Counted from the first letter of the stretch, positions 52,276 through 62,131 are shown. The stretch is DNA of 64,000 bases from Mycobacterium sp. E3251 (GCF_001666835.1 NZ_LZJF01000014.1:27613-91612); one strand, 5' to 3'. Numbers and translations: made by a program. Notes: a model not told the origin generated them from the letters alone.

Positions 52276-52932
52276 ATGACCGAGCCGAGCAGGGATTGGG
52301 ACGTGGCGTACCGGCAGGAGACGCCGCCGCCATGGAGCATCGGGCGGCCGCAGCCCGAGCTGGCCATGCTGATCGACGCGGGCAGTATCCGAAGCGATGT
52401 GCTGGACGCCGGCTGCGGCCATGCGGCGCTGTCGCTGGCCCTGGCCGCGCGGGGGCACACCGTGGTGGGCCTGGACAGCAGCGCCACCGCGATCGAGGCC
52501 GCCGCCATGGCGGCCGCGGAACAAGGACTGACGACGGCGACTTTCGCGCAGGCGGACGTCACAAACTTCCGCGGTTATGACGGCCGCTTCGCCACGATCA
52601 TGGACAGCGGGCTGTTCCATGCGCTGCCGCCGGAGAAGCGCCAGGACTATCTGCAGTCGATCCTCCGGGCGGCCGCCCCCGGGGCGGCGCTCTACATCCT
52701 TGCCTTCGCCGCCGGCGCGCTGGGCGACGCCGATCAAGGGCCGCGCGGCTTCGCCGAAGCCGAGCTGCGCGACGCCGTCTCGGCGCTCTGGCGGGTCGAC
52801 GAGCTGCGCCCGGCCAAGGTGTACGGCAACGCGCCCGCGGTTTCCGATGGTCCGTTGGCACACCTGGAACGCGACGACGACGGCCACTTCATGGCGCCCG
52901 GGTTTCTGCTCACCGCGCACAAGCCGGACTGA
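52276..52932 (+). CDS. Class I SAM-dependent methyltransferase
   Basis: This 218-residue methyltransferase has motif I VLDAGCGHAALSLALA, GLDSSATAI and ADVTNFRGYDGRFATIMDSG (20 residues). It resembles the small thiopurine- or tellurite-resistance (TehB/TPMT) group. ATG 52276 follows GAGGAGGG. The acceptor is unknown. It precedes the palindrome-controlled operon at 52995 but is separated from it by that promoter. Confidence 0.88.
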   Translation: MTEPSRDWDVAYRQETPPPWSIGRPQPELAMLIDAGSIRSDVLDAGCGHAALSLALAARGHTVVGLDSSATAIEAAAMAAAEQGLTTATFAQADVTNFRGYDGRFATIMDSGLFHALPPEKRQDYLQSILRAAAPGAALYILAFAAGALGDADQGPRGFAEAELRDAVSALWRVDELRPAKVYGNAPAVSDGPLAHLERDDDGHFMAPGFLLTAHKPD

Positions 52933-52953
52933 ACGAAAGGGGCAGCGGCCCGC

Positions 52954-52974
52954 GTGGAGAATGCTATTCTCCAC
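52954..52974 (+). promoter_or_regulatory. Operator overlapping an extended -10 promoter
   Basis: Perfect 9-base arms GTGGAGAAT and ATTCTCCAC flank GCT. The right half contains TGCTATTCT, an extended -10 element, so a bound repressor would cover the promoter of the downstream kinase operon. The ATG lies 20 bases further on. The operon's own TetR (56149) is the likely ligand-responsive repressor. Confidence 0.75.
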
Positions 52975-52994
52975 ACAGAGAGCGGGGTGTGCGG

Positions 52995-54026
52995 ATGACG
53001 ACGATGGATCAGGACCGGCTTGACGCGGGGGTTCTTGCCCGCTGGCTGGATGCGAACGGTGCACCGGGCGCCGGTGAGGAACCGCGGCTGGAGCAGCTGA
53101 AGGGCGGTTCGCAGAACACGCTGTATCTGCTCGACCGCGGCGGCGAGCGGATGGTGCTGCGGATGCCCGGCCCCCGCGCCGATGCGGCGCGCATCGACGG
53201 CTTGCTGCGCGAGATCCGGCTGGTGCGTGCCCTGTCCGGCACCGACGTCCCGCACGCGGCGCTGATCGCCGCCGACGACACCGGCACCCTGCTCGGCATG
53301 CCGTTCTACGTCATGCAGGCCATCGACGGCTGGAGCCCGATGGACGGCGGGTGGCAACCGCCGTTCGACACCGACCTGAACGCCCGGCGCGGGCTGGCCT
53401 TTCAGCTCGTCGAGGGCGCGGCGAAGCTGGGGCGGGTGGACTGGCGGGCTCAAGGTCTGGACGGCTTCGGCCGCCCGGACGGATTTCACGAGCGACAGGT
53501 CGACCGCTGGCTGACCTTCCTCGACGCCTACAAGGTGCGCGACCTACCGGGCCTCGACGAGGCCTCGGAGTGGCTGCGCAACAATCGGCCCGCGCATTAC
53601 CGACCGGGCATCATGCACGGCGATTACCAATTCGCCAACGTGATGTTCGCCCATGGGGAGCCGGCGCGGCTCGCCGCGATCGTGGACTGGGAGATGACGA
53701 CGGTCGGCGACCCGCTGCTGGACCTGGCGTGGTGCCTGCTGGGCTACGACGGCGAAGAGCCGCGCGCCGACGGGTTCTATCTCGACATGACCGGCATGCC
53801 CACCCGCAGCGAACTGCTGCGGCACTACGAGTCGGTGAGCGGGCTTTCCACCGAAAACATCGACTACTACCTGGTGCTGGCGAATTGGAAGCTCGGCATC
53901 GTGCTGGAAAAGACCTACGCTGCGGGAGTGAAGTCCGGGAAGGTCGACCCCAAGATCCAGGATGCCTTCGGGACGATGATCCCGCAGCTGATCGCCACGG
54001 CGGCCGAACTGACCAGGGGCCATTGA
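52995..54026 (+). CDS. APH-fold kinase, ACAD10/LvaA-like
   Basis: This 343-residue kinase has GGSQNTLYLLD at the nucleotide loop, MHGDYQFANVMF with the catalytic Asp, and IVDWEMTTVGDP for metal. It heads an operon with an SDR, an acyl-CoA dehydrogenase, a TetR and a quinone oxidoreductase. The same enzyme classes occur in levulinate (lva) degradation and as the fused human ACAD10/11, where the kinase phosphorylates 4-hydroxyacyl-CoA. That role is inferred here from context. Confidence 0.9.
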   Translation: MTTMDQDRLDAGVLARWLDANGAPGAGEEPRLEQLKGGSQNTLYLLDRGGERMVLRMPGPRADAARIDGLLREIRLVRALSGTDVPHAALIAADDTGTLLGMPFYVMQAIDGWSPMDGGWQPPFDTDLNARRGLAFQLVEGAAKLGRVDWRAQGLDGFGRPDGFHERQVDRWLTFLDAYKVRDLPGLDEASEWLRNNRPAHYRPGIMHGDYQFANVMFAHGEPARLAAIVDWEMTTVGDPLLDLAWCLLGYDGEEPRADGFYLDMTGMPTRSELLRHYESVSGLSTENIDYYLVLANWKLGIVLEKTYAAGVKSGKVDPKIQDAFGTMIPQLIATAAELTRGH

Positions 54027-54027
54027 G

Positions 54028-54792
54028 ATGGGTTATGCCGACCGGCTTTTCGATCTGACCGACCGGGTCGTGCTGATCACCGGCGGAAGCCGAGGACTGG
54101 GCCGCGAGATGGCGTTCGCCGCCGCGCGCTGCGGCGCCGACGTGGTGATCGCCAGCCGCAACATGGACAACTGCGTGAGCACGGCCAAAGAAATCGAGGC
54201 AGAAACCGGGCGCTCCGCTATGCCGTACCAGGTGCACGTCGGGCGCTGGGACCAACTCGACGGCCTGGTCGACGCGACCTACGACAGGTTCGGCAAGGTG
54301 GACACGCTGATCAACAACGCCGGCATGTCACCGCTGTACGACAAGCTGACCGACGTCACCGAGAAACTGTTCGACGCGGTTCTCAACCTCAACCTCAAAG
54401 GGCCGTTCCGGTTGTCGGCGTTGGTGGGCCAGCGGATGGTGGCGGCCGGCCGCGGGTCCATCATCAACGTGAGCACGGCCGGGTCGTTGCGCCCCACTCC
54501 CGACATCGTTCCCTACGCCGCCGCCAAGGCCGGGCTCAATGCCATGACCGAGGCGCTGGCGAAGGCGTTCGGGCCGGTGGTGCGGGTCAACACGCTGATG
54601 GCCGGCCCCTTCCTCACCGACGTGAGCAAAGCGTGGAATCTCGACGCCGCCCAGGGCACGCCGTTCAAGCACCTGGCGCTGCAGCGCGCCGGAGAACCGG
54701 CCGAAATCGTCGGGGCCGCACTGTTTCTGGCATCGGACGCCTCCAGTTTCACCACCGGTTCGATCCTGCGCGCCGACGGTGGAATTCCCTAG
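54028..54792 (+). CDS. Short-chain dehydrogenase/reductase
   Basis: This 254-residue SDR has TGGSRGLGRE, NNAGMSP, NVSTAGS with the catalytic Ser, and YAAAK, ending ILRADGGIP. It starts one base after the kinase stop, so it is in the same operon. In a 4-hydroxy acid pathway it could oxidise or reduce the hydroxyacyl intermediate; direct evidence is lacking. Confidence 0.9.
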   Translation: MGYADRLFDLTDRVVLITGGSRGLGREMAFAAARCGADVVIASRNMDNCVSTAKEIEAETGRSAMPYQVHVGRWDQLDGLVDATYDRFGKVDTLINNAGMSPLYDKLTDVTEKLFDAVLNLNLKGPFRLSALVGQRMVAAGRGSIINVSTAGSLRPTPDIVPYAAAKAGLNAMTEALAKAFGPVVRVNTLMAGPFLTDVSKAWNLDAAQGTPFKHLALQRAGEPAEIVGAALFLASDASSFTTGSILRADGGIP

Positions 54793-54844
54793 CGTGGCGA
54801 GCCGGGCGGCGGGTCGCCGCCAATAAAAGAGTAGGAGCATTCGA

Positions 54845-56152
54845 ATGTCGTGGGACTTCTCCACCGAACCGGACTTCCAGCGGAAAATCGACTGGGTCCG
54901 CGACTTCGTCCGCGAAGAGGTCGAGCCGCTCGAGGTGCTGTTCCCGGGTTGCGAGTTTCTGCCACTGAATGAAGAACGCCGTCGCATCGTCGATCCGCTC
55001 AAGCAGCAGGTCCGCGACCAAGGCTTGTGGGCACCGCATCTGGGCCCCGAACTCGGGGGCCAGGGCTTCGGCGCGGTCAAGCTGACGTTGATCAACGAGA
55101 TTCTGGGCCGCAGTCCCTGGGCGCCAATCGTTTTCGGTACGCAGGCGCCCGACACCGGCAACGCCGAAATCATCGCGCGCTTCGGAACGCAGGAACAAAA
55201 GGACCGCTACCTCGCCGGCCTGCTGTCCGGGGAGATCTTCTCGTGCTTCTCGATGACGGAGCCGCAGGGTGGCGCCGACCCGCGGGTGTTTCGGACGCGC
55301 GCCTTCCGCGACGGCGACGACTGGGTGATCACCGGTCGAAAGTACTTCTCCTCCAACGCCTCCGTCGCCTCGTTCTTCATCGTCGTCGCGATCACCGACC
55401 CGGACGTGCCCGTCCATCGGGGCGCCTCGACGTTCCTGGTGCCGGCCGGTACCGACGGGCTGACCATCGAGGCCACCCACCACCTGGTCGGCGCGCTGCC
55501 GCACGAACCCGGGCACTCCCTGGTGCATTACGAGGGCGTCCGGGTGCCGTCGGACGCGCTGTTGGGTGAACCGGGCCAAGGCTTCATGATCTTGCAGACC
55601 AGGCTGGCCGGCGGGCGGCTGCACCATGCGATGCGGTCGATCGGGGTGGCCCAGCGCGCGGTGGAGATGATGGCGCGCCGTGCGAAAAGCCGTTTCACGC
55701 AGGGCAGTTCGCTGGCCGATAAGCAGCTGGTTCAGGCATTCATCGCCGACTCCTACACCGAGCTGATGCCGTTCCGGCTTGCGGTGCTGCACGCGGCGTG
55801 GCTGATCGACACCGCCGGGGAGCATGCGGCCCGCGCCGAGATCGGCGCCTGCAAGATCCTGGCCCCCCAGGTGCTGAAATCGATTGGGCTGCGGGCGATC
55901 CAGGTGCACGGCGCGCTGGGCACCACCGACCAGCTGCCGCTGGTCAACGTGCTGCTCGGCGGGGTGGCGCTCGGCCTGGCCGACGGGCCGACCGAGGCCC
56001 ACAAGGTCAACCTGGCGCGGCTGCTGCTCAAACACTACGAGTCCGAAGACGCCGAGTGGCCGAGCGAACTGCTGGACATCCGGCGGGAGGCCGCACGCAC
56101 CAAGTACGGCGACCTCGTCAACCGTGTGCCGGCGCTGCCTGATTCGCCGTGA
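54845..56152 (+). CDS. Acyl-CoA dehydrogenase (ACAD10/11-type)
   Basis: This 435-residue FAD acyl-CoA dehydrogenase has the FAD-binding MTEPQGGADPRVF and GGRLHHAMRSIGVAQRA, and ends QVHGALGTTDQLPLVNV. It is the ACAD10/11-like subfamily, whose members act after kinase steps on hydroxyacyl-CoA. ATG 54845 follows AGTAGGAG. Adjacent to an APH-fold kinase and an SDR, it may help convert phosphorylated 4-hydroxyacyl-CoA to a 3-hydroxyacyl-CoA. Confidence 0.92.
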   Translation: MSWDFSTEPDFQRKIDWVRDFVREEVEPLEVLFPGCEFLPLNEERRRIVDPLKQQVRDQGLWAPHLGPELGGQGFGAVKLTLINEILGRSPWAPIVFGTQAPDTGNAEIIARFGTQEQKDRYLAGLLSGEIFSCFSMTEPQGGADPRVFRTRAFRDGDDWVITGRKYFSSNASVASFFIVVAITDPDVPVHRGASTFLVPAGTDGLTIEATHHLVGALPHEPGHSLVHYEGVRVPSDALLGEPGQGFMILQTRLAGGRLHHAMRSIGVAQRAVEMMARRAKSRFTQGSSLADKQLVQAFIADSYTELMPFRLAVLHAAWLIDTAGEHAARAEIGACKILAPQVLKSIGLRAIQVHGALGTTDQLPLVNVLLGGVALGLADGPTEAHKVNLARLLLKHYESEDAEWPSELLDIRREAARTKYGDLVNRVPALPDSP

Positions 56153-56760
56153 GCAGCAGGGTGACCGCGGCGGTCGAACGGGCGCTCGACGACCGCCAGC
56201 GGGAGGCTACCGAGGAGGTGGAGCGCATACTGGCCGCGGCGGTCCGTGTCATGGAACGGGTCGCGCCGGAGCCACCTCGGGTGAGCGATATCGTCGCCGA
56301 GGCCGGTTCCTCCAACAAGGCGTTCTACCGGTATTTCGCCGGTAAGGACGATCTCATCCTGGCCGTCATGGAACGCGGCGTGGCCATCGTCGTGTCCTAC
56401 CTCGAGCACCAGATGGCCAAGGAGCGCGAGCCGCGCGATCGGGTCGCCCGCTGGATCGAGGGCGCGCTCGCGCAAGTGGCCGATCCGCACCTGAGCAGCC
56501 TGAGCCGGGCGGCCGTCGGACAGATGTCGGCCGGCGCGAATTGGCGGGCGGCCGATCAGGAGATGTTGCGACCGCTACGCGATCTGCTCGTCGAACCCGT
56601 TGCGGCGCTGGGAAGTAGCGATGTCGAGCGCGACGTCGAGGCCGTGTTCAGTTGCACCGCCGCGAACATGCGCCGATATGTGGGGTCGGCCGACCGGCCT
56701 GAATCCGACGACATCGCACACCTGGTGGGCTTTTGCCTGCGCGGCCTGGGGGTCGGTTGA
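56149..56760 (+). CDS. TetR-family transcriptional regulator
   Basis: This 203-residue TetR protein has a helix-turn-helix around residues 25-68 (VSDIVAEAGSSNKAFYRYF). The GTG overlaps the dehydrogenase stop (GTGA), and its own stop overlaps the next ATG by one base, so it is embedded in the operon. It probably represses the operon at the palindrome 52954-52974. The inducer may be a hydroxy acid or its CoA ester. Confidence 0.88.
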   Translation: MSSRVTAAVERALDDRQREATEEVERILAAAVRVMERVAPEPPRVSDIVAEAGSSNKAFYRYFAGKDDLILAVMERGVAIVVSYLEHQMAKEREPRDRVARWIEGALAQVADPHLSSLSRAAVGQMSAGANWRAADQEMLRPLRDLLVEPVAALGSSDVERDVEAVFSCTAANMRRYVGSADRPESDDIAHLVGFCLRGLGVG

Positions 56761-57731
56761 TGCGCGCCGTCGTCTGCCGTTCCTACGGCACTCCGGAAGA
56801 CCTTGTCCTCGAGGACGTCGATGACCCGGTTCCGGCCCCGGGGCAGCTGCTGGTGCGGGTGCACGCCGCCGCGGTCAATTTTCCCGACGTGCTGTTCATC
56901 GCCGGCAAGTATCAGGTGAAGATTCCGCCACCGTTCATACCGGGCAACGAGATCGCCGGTGAAGTGATCGCCGCCGGCGCAGGCGCGCCCTTCCAACCGG
57001 GGCAGCGGGTTTCCGGGACCACCTTCGGCGCGTTCGCCGAACTGGCGTTGCTGGACGCGAGCCAGGCGGCGCCCGTGCCCGACGACGCCGACTTCGGGTC
57101 GGCCGCCGCCTTCGGCGTGACCTACCGCACCGCCTACCACGCACTGCGCTCGACCGCCGCGGTGGCAGAAGGTGATTGGGTCGTGGTGCTGGGCGCCGCC
57201 GGCGGTGTCGGGCTGGCCGCCGTCGACCTGGCCGTCGCCATGAAGGCCCGGGTGCTGGCGGCCGCTTCGAGCCCGGAGAAGCTCGAGCTGTGCCGGCGGC
57301 GGGGCGCCGAGGCGACAGTCGACTATGAGCGTGAAGACTTGAAGTCGCGCATCCGCGAGCTCACGGGCGACGCCGCCCGAGTGATCATCGACCCGGTCGG
57401 CGGGCCGTACGCGGAGCCGGCGCTGCGCGGGTTGGCGCGCGGCGGCACCTTCGTCACCCTGGGCTACGCGGCGGGCACGATACCCGCGATCCCCCTCAAT
57501 CTCGTTCTGCTCAAGGACATCTGCGTGCGAGGCATGGAGATCCGCACATTCATGACCGACCACCCCGACGAGGCCGTCCGCGACATGCGGGAGCTGTCGG
57601 AGATGTTCGCCGCCGGCACGATCCGGCCGTACATCGGCGCGCGGTTCCCGCTGTCCGAAACCGCCGCCGCGCTGCGGCATGTGGCCGACCGGAAGGTGTT
57701 GGGCAAGGTCGTCATCGACGTCACGGCGTGA
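56760..57731 (+). CDS. Zinc-free quinone oxidoreductase / enoyl reductase
   Basis: This 323-residue medium-chain reductase lacks zinc ligands and has the NADPH site VLGAAGGVGLAAVDLAVAMK (20 residues). It fits NADPH:quinone oxidoreductase or crotonyl-CoA-reductase-like enzymes, and could reduce an enoyl-CoA produced by its operon partners. ATG 56760 overlaps the tetR stop. Its end overlaps the convergent sulfatase gene by 11 bases. Confidence 0.9.
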   Translation: MRAVVCRSYGTPEDLVLEDVDDPVPAPGQLLVRVHAAAVNFPDVLFIAGKYQVKIPPPFIPGNEIAGEVIAAGAGAPFQPGQRVSGTTFGAFAELALLDASQAAPVPDDADFGSAAAFGVTYRTAYHALRSTAAVAEGDWVVVLGAAGGVGLAAVDLAVAMKARVLAAASSPEKLELCRRRGAEATVDYEREDLKSRIRELTGDAARVIIDPVGGPYAEPALRGLARGGTFVTLGYAAGTIPAIPLNLVLLKDICVRGMEIRTFMTDHPDEAVRDMRELSEMFAAGTIRPYIGARFPLSETAAALRHVADRKVLGKVVIDVTA

Positions 57732-59595
57732 CGATGTCGAAGCTCGGGTCCGGCTGATCGAGCGCATCCAGAAATGCCCGCAGTGCCGCCTGGTCGCCGG
57801 ATACCTGTAGGCCGGGCGAGGCGAAGTCGCCCAGCGCCGCCGTTAGCAGCCGGGACTTGCCGGCCAGCTCGAGCGTGACCGTCGCGGTCGCGGGGTCGGC
57901 CGCCACCCTGCGGTACACGAGCACCCCGTTGCGCAGGGTGAGCCGGTAGTTGGCGGCCAGATCGGCGAAGGCGATGTCGATGGCGAGGTCGAGATCCCAG
58001 CTGCGCGGCCCGTCGACACGGATGGCGAGGCTGTCGAAGATCTGCTCCGGGGTCAGCTGCAAAAGCATGGTGGGCGAGGTGACCTGAGTCGCGGTGCCGA
58101 AGTTCCCACCGCGCAATTCCGTTGCGCCGCTGAGGAAGAAGTTGCGCCAGGTGGCATTCTCGGCGCCGTAGGCCAGCTGCTCGAGCGTGGCCGCGTACAG
58201 CGCGCGGGCGACGGTGTGCGCGCTGTCGGTGAAGATGGCGTGGTCCAGCAGCGTTGCCGCCCAACGGAAGTCACCGGTGTCGAATGCGGTCTGGGCCAGT
58301 TCGACAACCCGGTCGATTCCGCCCATCGCCTCGACGTAACGCGGCGCGAGCGTCTCGGGCGGATGCGGCCACAATCGGGCCGGGTTGCCGTCGAACCAGC
58401 CCATGTAACGCTGGTAGACGGCCTTCACGTTGTGACTGACCGACCCGTAATACCCGTGGGTGTGCCAGGCGCGCTCGAGCGCGGGCGGCATCTGGAACAT
58501 CTCCGCGATCTCGACCCCGGTGTGGCCGCGGTTGAGCAGTCGCAACGTCTGGTCGTGCAGGTAGGCGTACAAGTCGCGCTGCAGCGACAGGAATTCGACG
58601 ATGCTCTCCCGCCCCCAGATCGGCCAATGATGGGAGGCGAACACCACATCGGCGCGGTCGGCGAAGACGTCGATGGCCTCGGTCAGATAACCGGACCAGG
58701 CGTGTGGGTCGCGCACCAGGGCACCGCGCAGGGTCTGCAGGTTGTGCAGGTTGTGGGTGGCGTTCTCGGCCATGCACAGCGCGCGGAAACGCGGGAAGTA
58801 GAAATGCATTTCGGCGGGCGCCTCGGTGCCGGGCGCCATCTGGAACTCGATCTCAACACCGTCGATGGTGTGTCTCTCGCCGGTCTCGCGGACATCGAGG
58901 GTGGGGACGATGATCGCCACCTCGCCGGTGGAGGTCGCCTGGCCCAGCCCGCATCCCACCTGGTCCCGCGGTCCGCGGGACAGCAGGGTGCCGTACATGT
59001 AGGTCGCCCGGCGCGTCATGGCCGGACCGGCGTAGACGTTCTCCTGGACCGCATGTTCGACGAAGCCTTCCGGTGCGAGCACGGCCACCGCGCCCGCGTC
59101 CACATCCGCCTGTGAGGTGACGCCCAACACGCCGCCGAAGTGGTCGACGTGGCTGTGGGTGTAGATGACCGCGACGACGGGCCGGTCGCCCCCGCGGTGC
59201 GCGCGATACAGCGCCAGTGCCGCCGCCGCGACCTCCGTGGACACCAGCGGGTCGATGACGATGATGCCGGTGTCGGTCTCGACGAACGTGACATTCGAAA
59301 GGTCGAAGCCACGGACTTGGTAGATGCCCGGAACCACTTCGTAGAGGCCCTGTTTGGCGGCGAGCGTGGACTGCCGCCACAGGCTGGGGTGCACCGACGG
59401 TGGGGCGGGACCACCGAGGAAGGAGTAGGCGTCGTTGTCCCAGACCACTCGTCCGTCGGCCGACTTGATGACGCACGGGGACAGGGCGGCGATGAATCCG
59501 CGATCGGCGTTGTGAAAATCCGCGTCGTCATCGAATGGCAGCGTGTGCGCGCGATGCGCCGCCTCGATGACTGCGGTGGGGGGTGTGCGCTCCAC
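57721..59595 (-). CDS. Alkylsulfatase, SdsA/Rv3762c-like
   Basis: This protein of about 624 residues is a full-length class III alkylsulfatase. It has metallo-beta-lactamase motif YTHSHVDHFGG (intact HxHxDH), AENATHNLHNL, ASHHWPIWG, then a helical dimerisation domain and a C-terminal SCP2-like hydrophobic-binding domain from about residue 500. It hydrolyses linear alkyl sulfates such as dodecyl sulfate in known members. GTG 59595 gives a start like Rv3762c; ATG 59622 would add nine residues. No signal peptide is clear. It is divergent from lpqH. Confidence 0.93.
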   Translation of the reverse strand: MERTPPTAVIEAAHRAHTLPFDDDADFHNADRGFIAALSPCVIKSADGRVVWDNDAYSFLGGPAPPSVHPSLWRQSTLAAKQGLYEVVPGIYQVRGFDLSNVTFVETDTGIIVIDPLVSTEVAAAALALYRAHRGGDRPVVAVIYTHSHVDHFGGVLGVTSQADVDAGAVAVLAPEGFVEHAVQENVYAGPAMTRRATYMYGTLLSRGPRDQVGCGLGQATSTGEVAIIVPTLDVRETGERHTIDGVEIEFQMAPGTEAPAEMHFYFPRFRALCMAENATHNLHNLQTLRGALVRDPHAWSGYLTEAIDVFADRADVVFASHHWPIWGRESIVEFLSLQRDLYAYLHDQTLRLLNRGHTGVEIAEMFQMPPALERAWHTHGYYGSVSHNVKAVYQRYMGWFDGNPARLWPHPPETLAPRYVEAMGGIDRVVELAQTAFDTGDFRWAATLLDHAIFTDSAHTVARALYAATLEQLAYGAENATWRNFFLSGATELRGGNFGTATQVTSPTMLLQLTPEQIFDSLAIRVDGPRSWDLDLAIDIAFADLAANYRLTLRNGVLVYRRVAADPATATVTLELAGKSRLLTAALGDFASPGLQVSGDQAALRAFLDALDQPDPSFDIVTP

Positions 59596-59772
59596 GCCAA
59601 TACAGTGCCACCAACGCACCATTTCGCGAGGCGTTGCGGCGCATATTGTCGACCGGCCAACGAAGACTCAAACAATTATCCGGAACCCTAGATGTTCGGC
59701 TCAGTTAAACCGCATACTGCCCCAGACGGCCCTCAATGCCGAGGGTCGCAACTTTCGGGCAAAGGAGAACAT

Positions 59773-60249
59773 GTGAAGCGTGGACTGATGGTCGCGGTGG
59801 TCGGAGCGGCAGTTCTGGCCGCCGGTATTTCCGGCTGTTCCAGCAATAAGTCGAGTTCGGGCGGTTCGGGCACCAGCTCCGCGGTGAACACCTCGGCGGG
59901 CGCTGCCAGCGGAACCAAGGTCATCATCGACGGCAAGGACCAGAACGTGAGCGGCTCCGTCGTCTGCACCACGGCCGGCGGTAACACCAACATCGCGATC
60001 GGTGGCGCCGCGACCGGCATCGCCGCCGTGCTCACCGACGCCAACCCGCCCCAGGTGAAGTCGGTCGGGCTGGGCAACGTCAACGGTGTGACGCTGGGCT
60101 ACACCTCTGGGACCGGCCAGGGTAACGCCTCCGCCGAGAAGAACGGCAACAGCTACAAGATCACCGGGACAGCCACCGGGGTCGACATGGCCAACCCGAT
60201 GCAACCGGTGAACAAGCCGTTCGAAATCGACGTCAATTGCTCTAGCTAG
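59773..60249 (+). CDS. lpqH: 19-kDa lipoprotein antigen LpqH
   Basis: This 158-residue lipoprotein has an AAGISGC lipobox (Cys22), a Ser/Gly/Thr-rich stalk that is glycosylated in M. tuberculosis, and a beta domain beginning [17 protein letters not shown] with two conserved cysteines. It is a major surface antigen and TLR2 agonist. GTG 59773 follows AAAGGAG. The neighbours (alkylsulfatase, tcrY) match Rv3762c and Rv3764c. Its end overlaps tcrY by eight bases. Confidence 0.97.
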   Translation: MKRGLMVAVVGAAVLAAGISGCSSNKSSSGGSGTSSAVNTSAGAASGTKVIIDGKDQNVSGSVVCTTAGGNTNIAIGGAATGIAAVLTDANPPQVKSVGLGNVNGVTLGYTSGTGQGNASAEKNGNSYKITGTATGVDMANPMQPVNKPFEIDVNCSS

Positions 60250-62131
60250 CTGAGGACGCGGGCGGTTGCCACCCGTTGAGTGGCAACCGCACCGTGAACT
60301 CGGTGTGGCCGGGTGAACTGTCCACGGTGATCGTTCCGTCGTGGGCCTTGACGACGGCTGAGACGATCGCCAGACCCAGCCCGGTGCTCCCACCCTTGCG
60401 GGAACGCGAGGTATCACCACGGGCGAACCGCTCGAACACTTCCGACTGAAGCGCCGCCGGGATGCCGGGGCCGTTGTCGATGACCTGCAGCACGGTGTTC
60501 GCCGGCTCGGTGCTCAACCGGGTGGTCACGACCGTGCCCGCGCCGGTGTGCAGGCGGGCGTTGGCGAGCAGGTTGGCCAGCACCTGGTGCAGCCGGGCCG
60601 CATCACCGGTGACGATCACGGGTTCCTCGGGCAGGTCGAGCTCCCACTGATGGTCCGGCCCGGCGACGTGCGCATCGTTGACCGCGTCGACCGCCACCCG
60701 CGACAGATCGACCGGCTCGCGTTCCAGCGGCCGGCCGGAGTCCAGCCGGGCAAGCAGCAGCAGGTCCTCCACCAGGCGCGTCATCCGTTCGGTCTCGGAG
60801 GCCACCCGGCTCATCGCGTGCTCCACCGCCTCCCGGTCGTCACCCATGCGCTGGGTCAGTTCGGTGTATCCGCGGATCGCGGCCAACGGCGTGCGCAGTT
60901 CGTGACTGGCGTCGGCGACGAACTGGCGGACACGGGTCTCGCTGGCCTGCCGGGCCGACAGCGCGGCCGCGATGTGATCGAGCATCCGGTTAAGAGCCGA
61001 CCCCAGCTGGCCCACCTCGGTGGAGGGGTTCGCGTCGGATTCGCGCACCCGCAGCGGCAGCTCGACCTCACCGCGATCCAGCGGCAGGTCGGCCACCCTG
61101 CTCGCGGTCTGCGCGACGCGGCGCAGCGGAGCCAGCGCCCGCCGGATGATGACGACCCCGGCGATCGTCGCGGCGGCCAGCGCGACCGCGGTGACGATCG
61201 CGAAAATGACCAGCATCCGGATCAGGGTGGCGTCGACGTTGGCCATCGACAGGCCCGTGACGATGGTGTCGCCTCCATTGCGACTCGGGGCCGCGACCAC
61301 CCGATACCGGCCGAGCCCGTCCAGGTCCAGGGTGACCGGCGCACGGCTGCCGGCGATTTGCTCGAGCTGCGCCTGGGCGGCCGGGGTCAGCGCGGCCCGG
61401 GTGCCGCTGCTGGTGAGGTAGCCGGCGTCCACAGTCTTGCCATGGTTGACCACCGCGGCCACCATGCCCGCCGGCTGACCGGGGGCGTCAAGGAATCGTG
61501 GGCCCGGACCGGGGCGGGGATAGTACGAGTGCTCGCGCCGCGGGCGGTTCGGTTCGGGGTACATCAGCGCCGAACGGAACGACGTGCCCGCCAGTTGCCC
61601 GTCGAGCTGCTTGACCAGGTGGTGGTTCAGCGCCAGCTCGGTCACCGCGGTGATGCCGACACACACGATGGCCAGCACGACGATCTGCCCGACCAGCAAC
61701 CGCAGCCGCAGGGACCAGGCCCGCCGCGCGTTGGCCAACGGTCGCGACCCGCTTCGCCCGGCTTCGCCGCGCTTGCGATCGCTCCTGGCCGACGGTCGCG
61801 ACCCGCTTCGCCCGGCTTCGCCGCGCTTGCGATCGCTCCTGGCCGACGGTCGCGACCCGCTTCGCCCGGCTTCGCCGCGCTTGCGATCGCTCCTGGCCGA
61901 CGGTCGCGACCCGCTTCGCCCGGCTTCGCCGCGCTTGCGATCGCTCCTGGCCGACGGTCGCGACCCGCTTCGCCCGGCTTCGCCGCGCTTGCGATCGCTC
62001 CTGGCCGACGGTCGCGACCCGCTTCGCCCGGCTTCGCCGCGCTTGCGATCGCTCCTGGCCGACGGTCGCGACCCGCTTCGCCCGGCTTCGCCGCGCTTGC
62101 GATCGCTTCTAGCGAGCCGGCTTGAGGACAT
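60242..62131 (-). CDS. tcrY: Sensor histidine kinase TcrY with repetitive N-terminal extension
   Basis: The kinase core has helix 1 in [19 protein letters not shown], a periplasmic loop, helix 2, HAMP, the phospho-His in [14 protein letters not shown] box, DNGPGIP and GLGLAIV. Upstream the frame runs open through seven 18-residue repeats (each [18 protein letters not shown]) to an ATG at 62131 inside the 3' end of tcrX, giving about 629 residues. If a TTG at 61738 is used instead, the protein is about 498 residues, near the M. tuberculosis length. The repeats have no in-frame ATG, GTG or TTG, so only these start choices exist. Confidence 0.9.
   Translation of the reverse strand: MSSSRLARSDRKRGEAGRSGSRPSARSDRKRGEAGRSGSRPSARSDRKRGEAGRSGSRPSARSDRKRGEAGRSGSRPSARSDRKRGEAGRSGSRPSARSDRKRGEAGRSGSRPSARSDRKRGEAGRSGSRPLANARRAWSLRLRLLVGQIVVLAIVCVGITAVTELALNHHLVKQLDGQLAGTSFRSALMYPEPNRPRREHSYYPRPGPGPRFLDAPGQPAGMVAAVVNHGKTVDAGYLTSSGTRAALTPAAQAQLEQIAGSRAPVTLDLDGLGRYRVVAAPSRNGGDTIVTGLSMANVDATLIRMLVIFAIVTAVALAAATIAGVVIIRRALAPLRRVAQTASRVADLPLDRGEVELPLRVRESDANPSTEVGQLGSALNRMLDHIAAALSARQASETRVRQFVADASHELRTPLAAIRGYTELTQRMGDDREAVEHAMSRVASETERMTRLVEDLLLLARLDSGRPLEREPVDLSRVAVDAVNDAHVAGPDHQWELDLPEEPVIVTGDAARLHQVLANLLANARLHTGAGTVVTTRLSTEPANTVLQVIDNGPGIPAALQSEVFERFARGDTSRSRKGGSTGLGLAIVSAVVKAHDGTITVDSSPGHTEFTVRLPLNGWQPPASSAS
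61733..62107. repeat. Tandem array of seven 54-bp units between tcrX and tcrY
   Basis: Seven near-identical 54-base units (phase marker GTCGCGACC at 61741, then every 54 bases to 62065). Only the two edges differ. The unit length is a multiple of three, so all six frames stay open. Each unit holds the palindrome GGTCGCGACC and, read with tcrY, encodes a basic 18-residue peptide. It resembles MIRU-type minisatellites at mycobacterial two-component junctions and should vary in copy number between strains. Confidence 0.93.

Noticed and set aside
61733..62107. CRISPR array
   Set aside because: The units are contiguous identical 54-mers with no unique spacers, and there are no cas genes.
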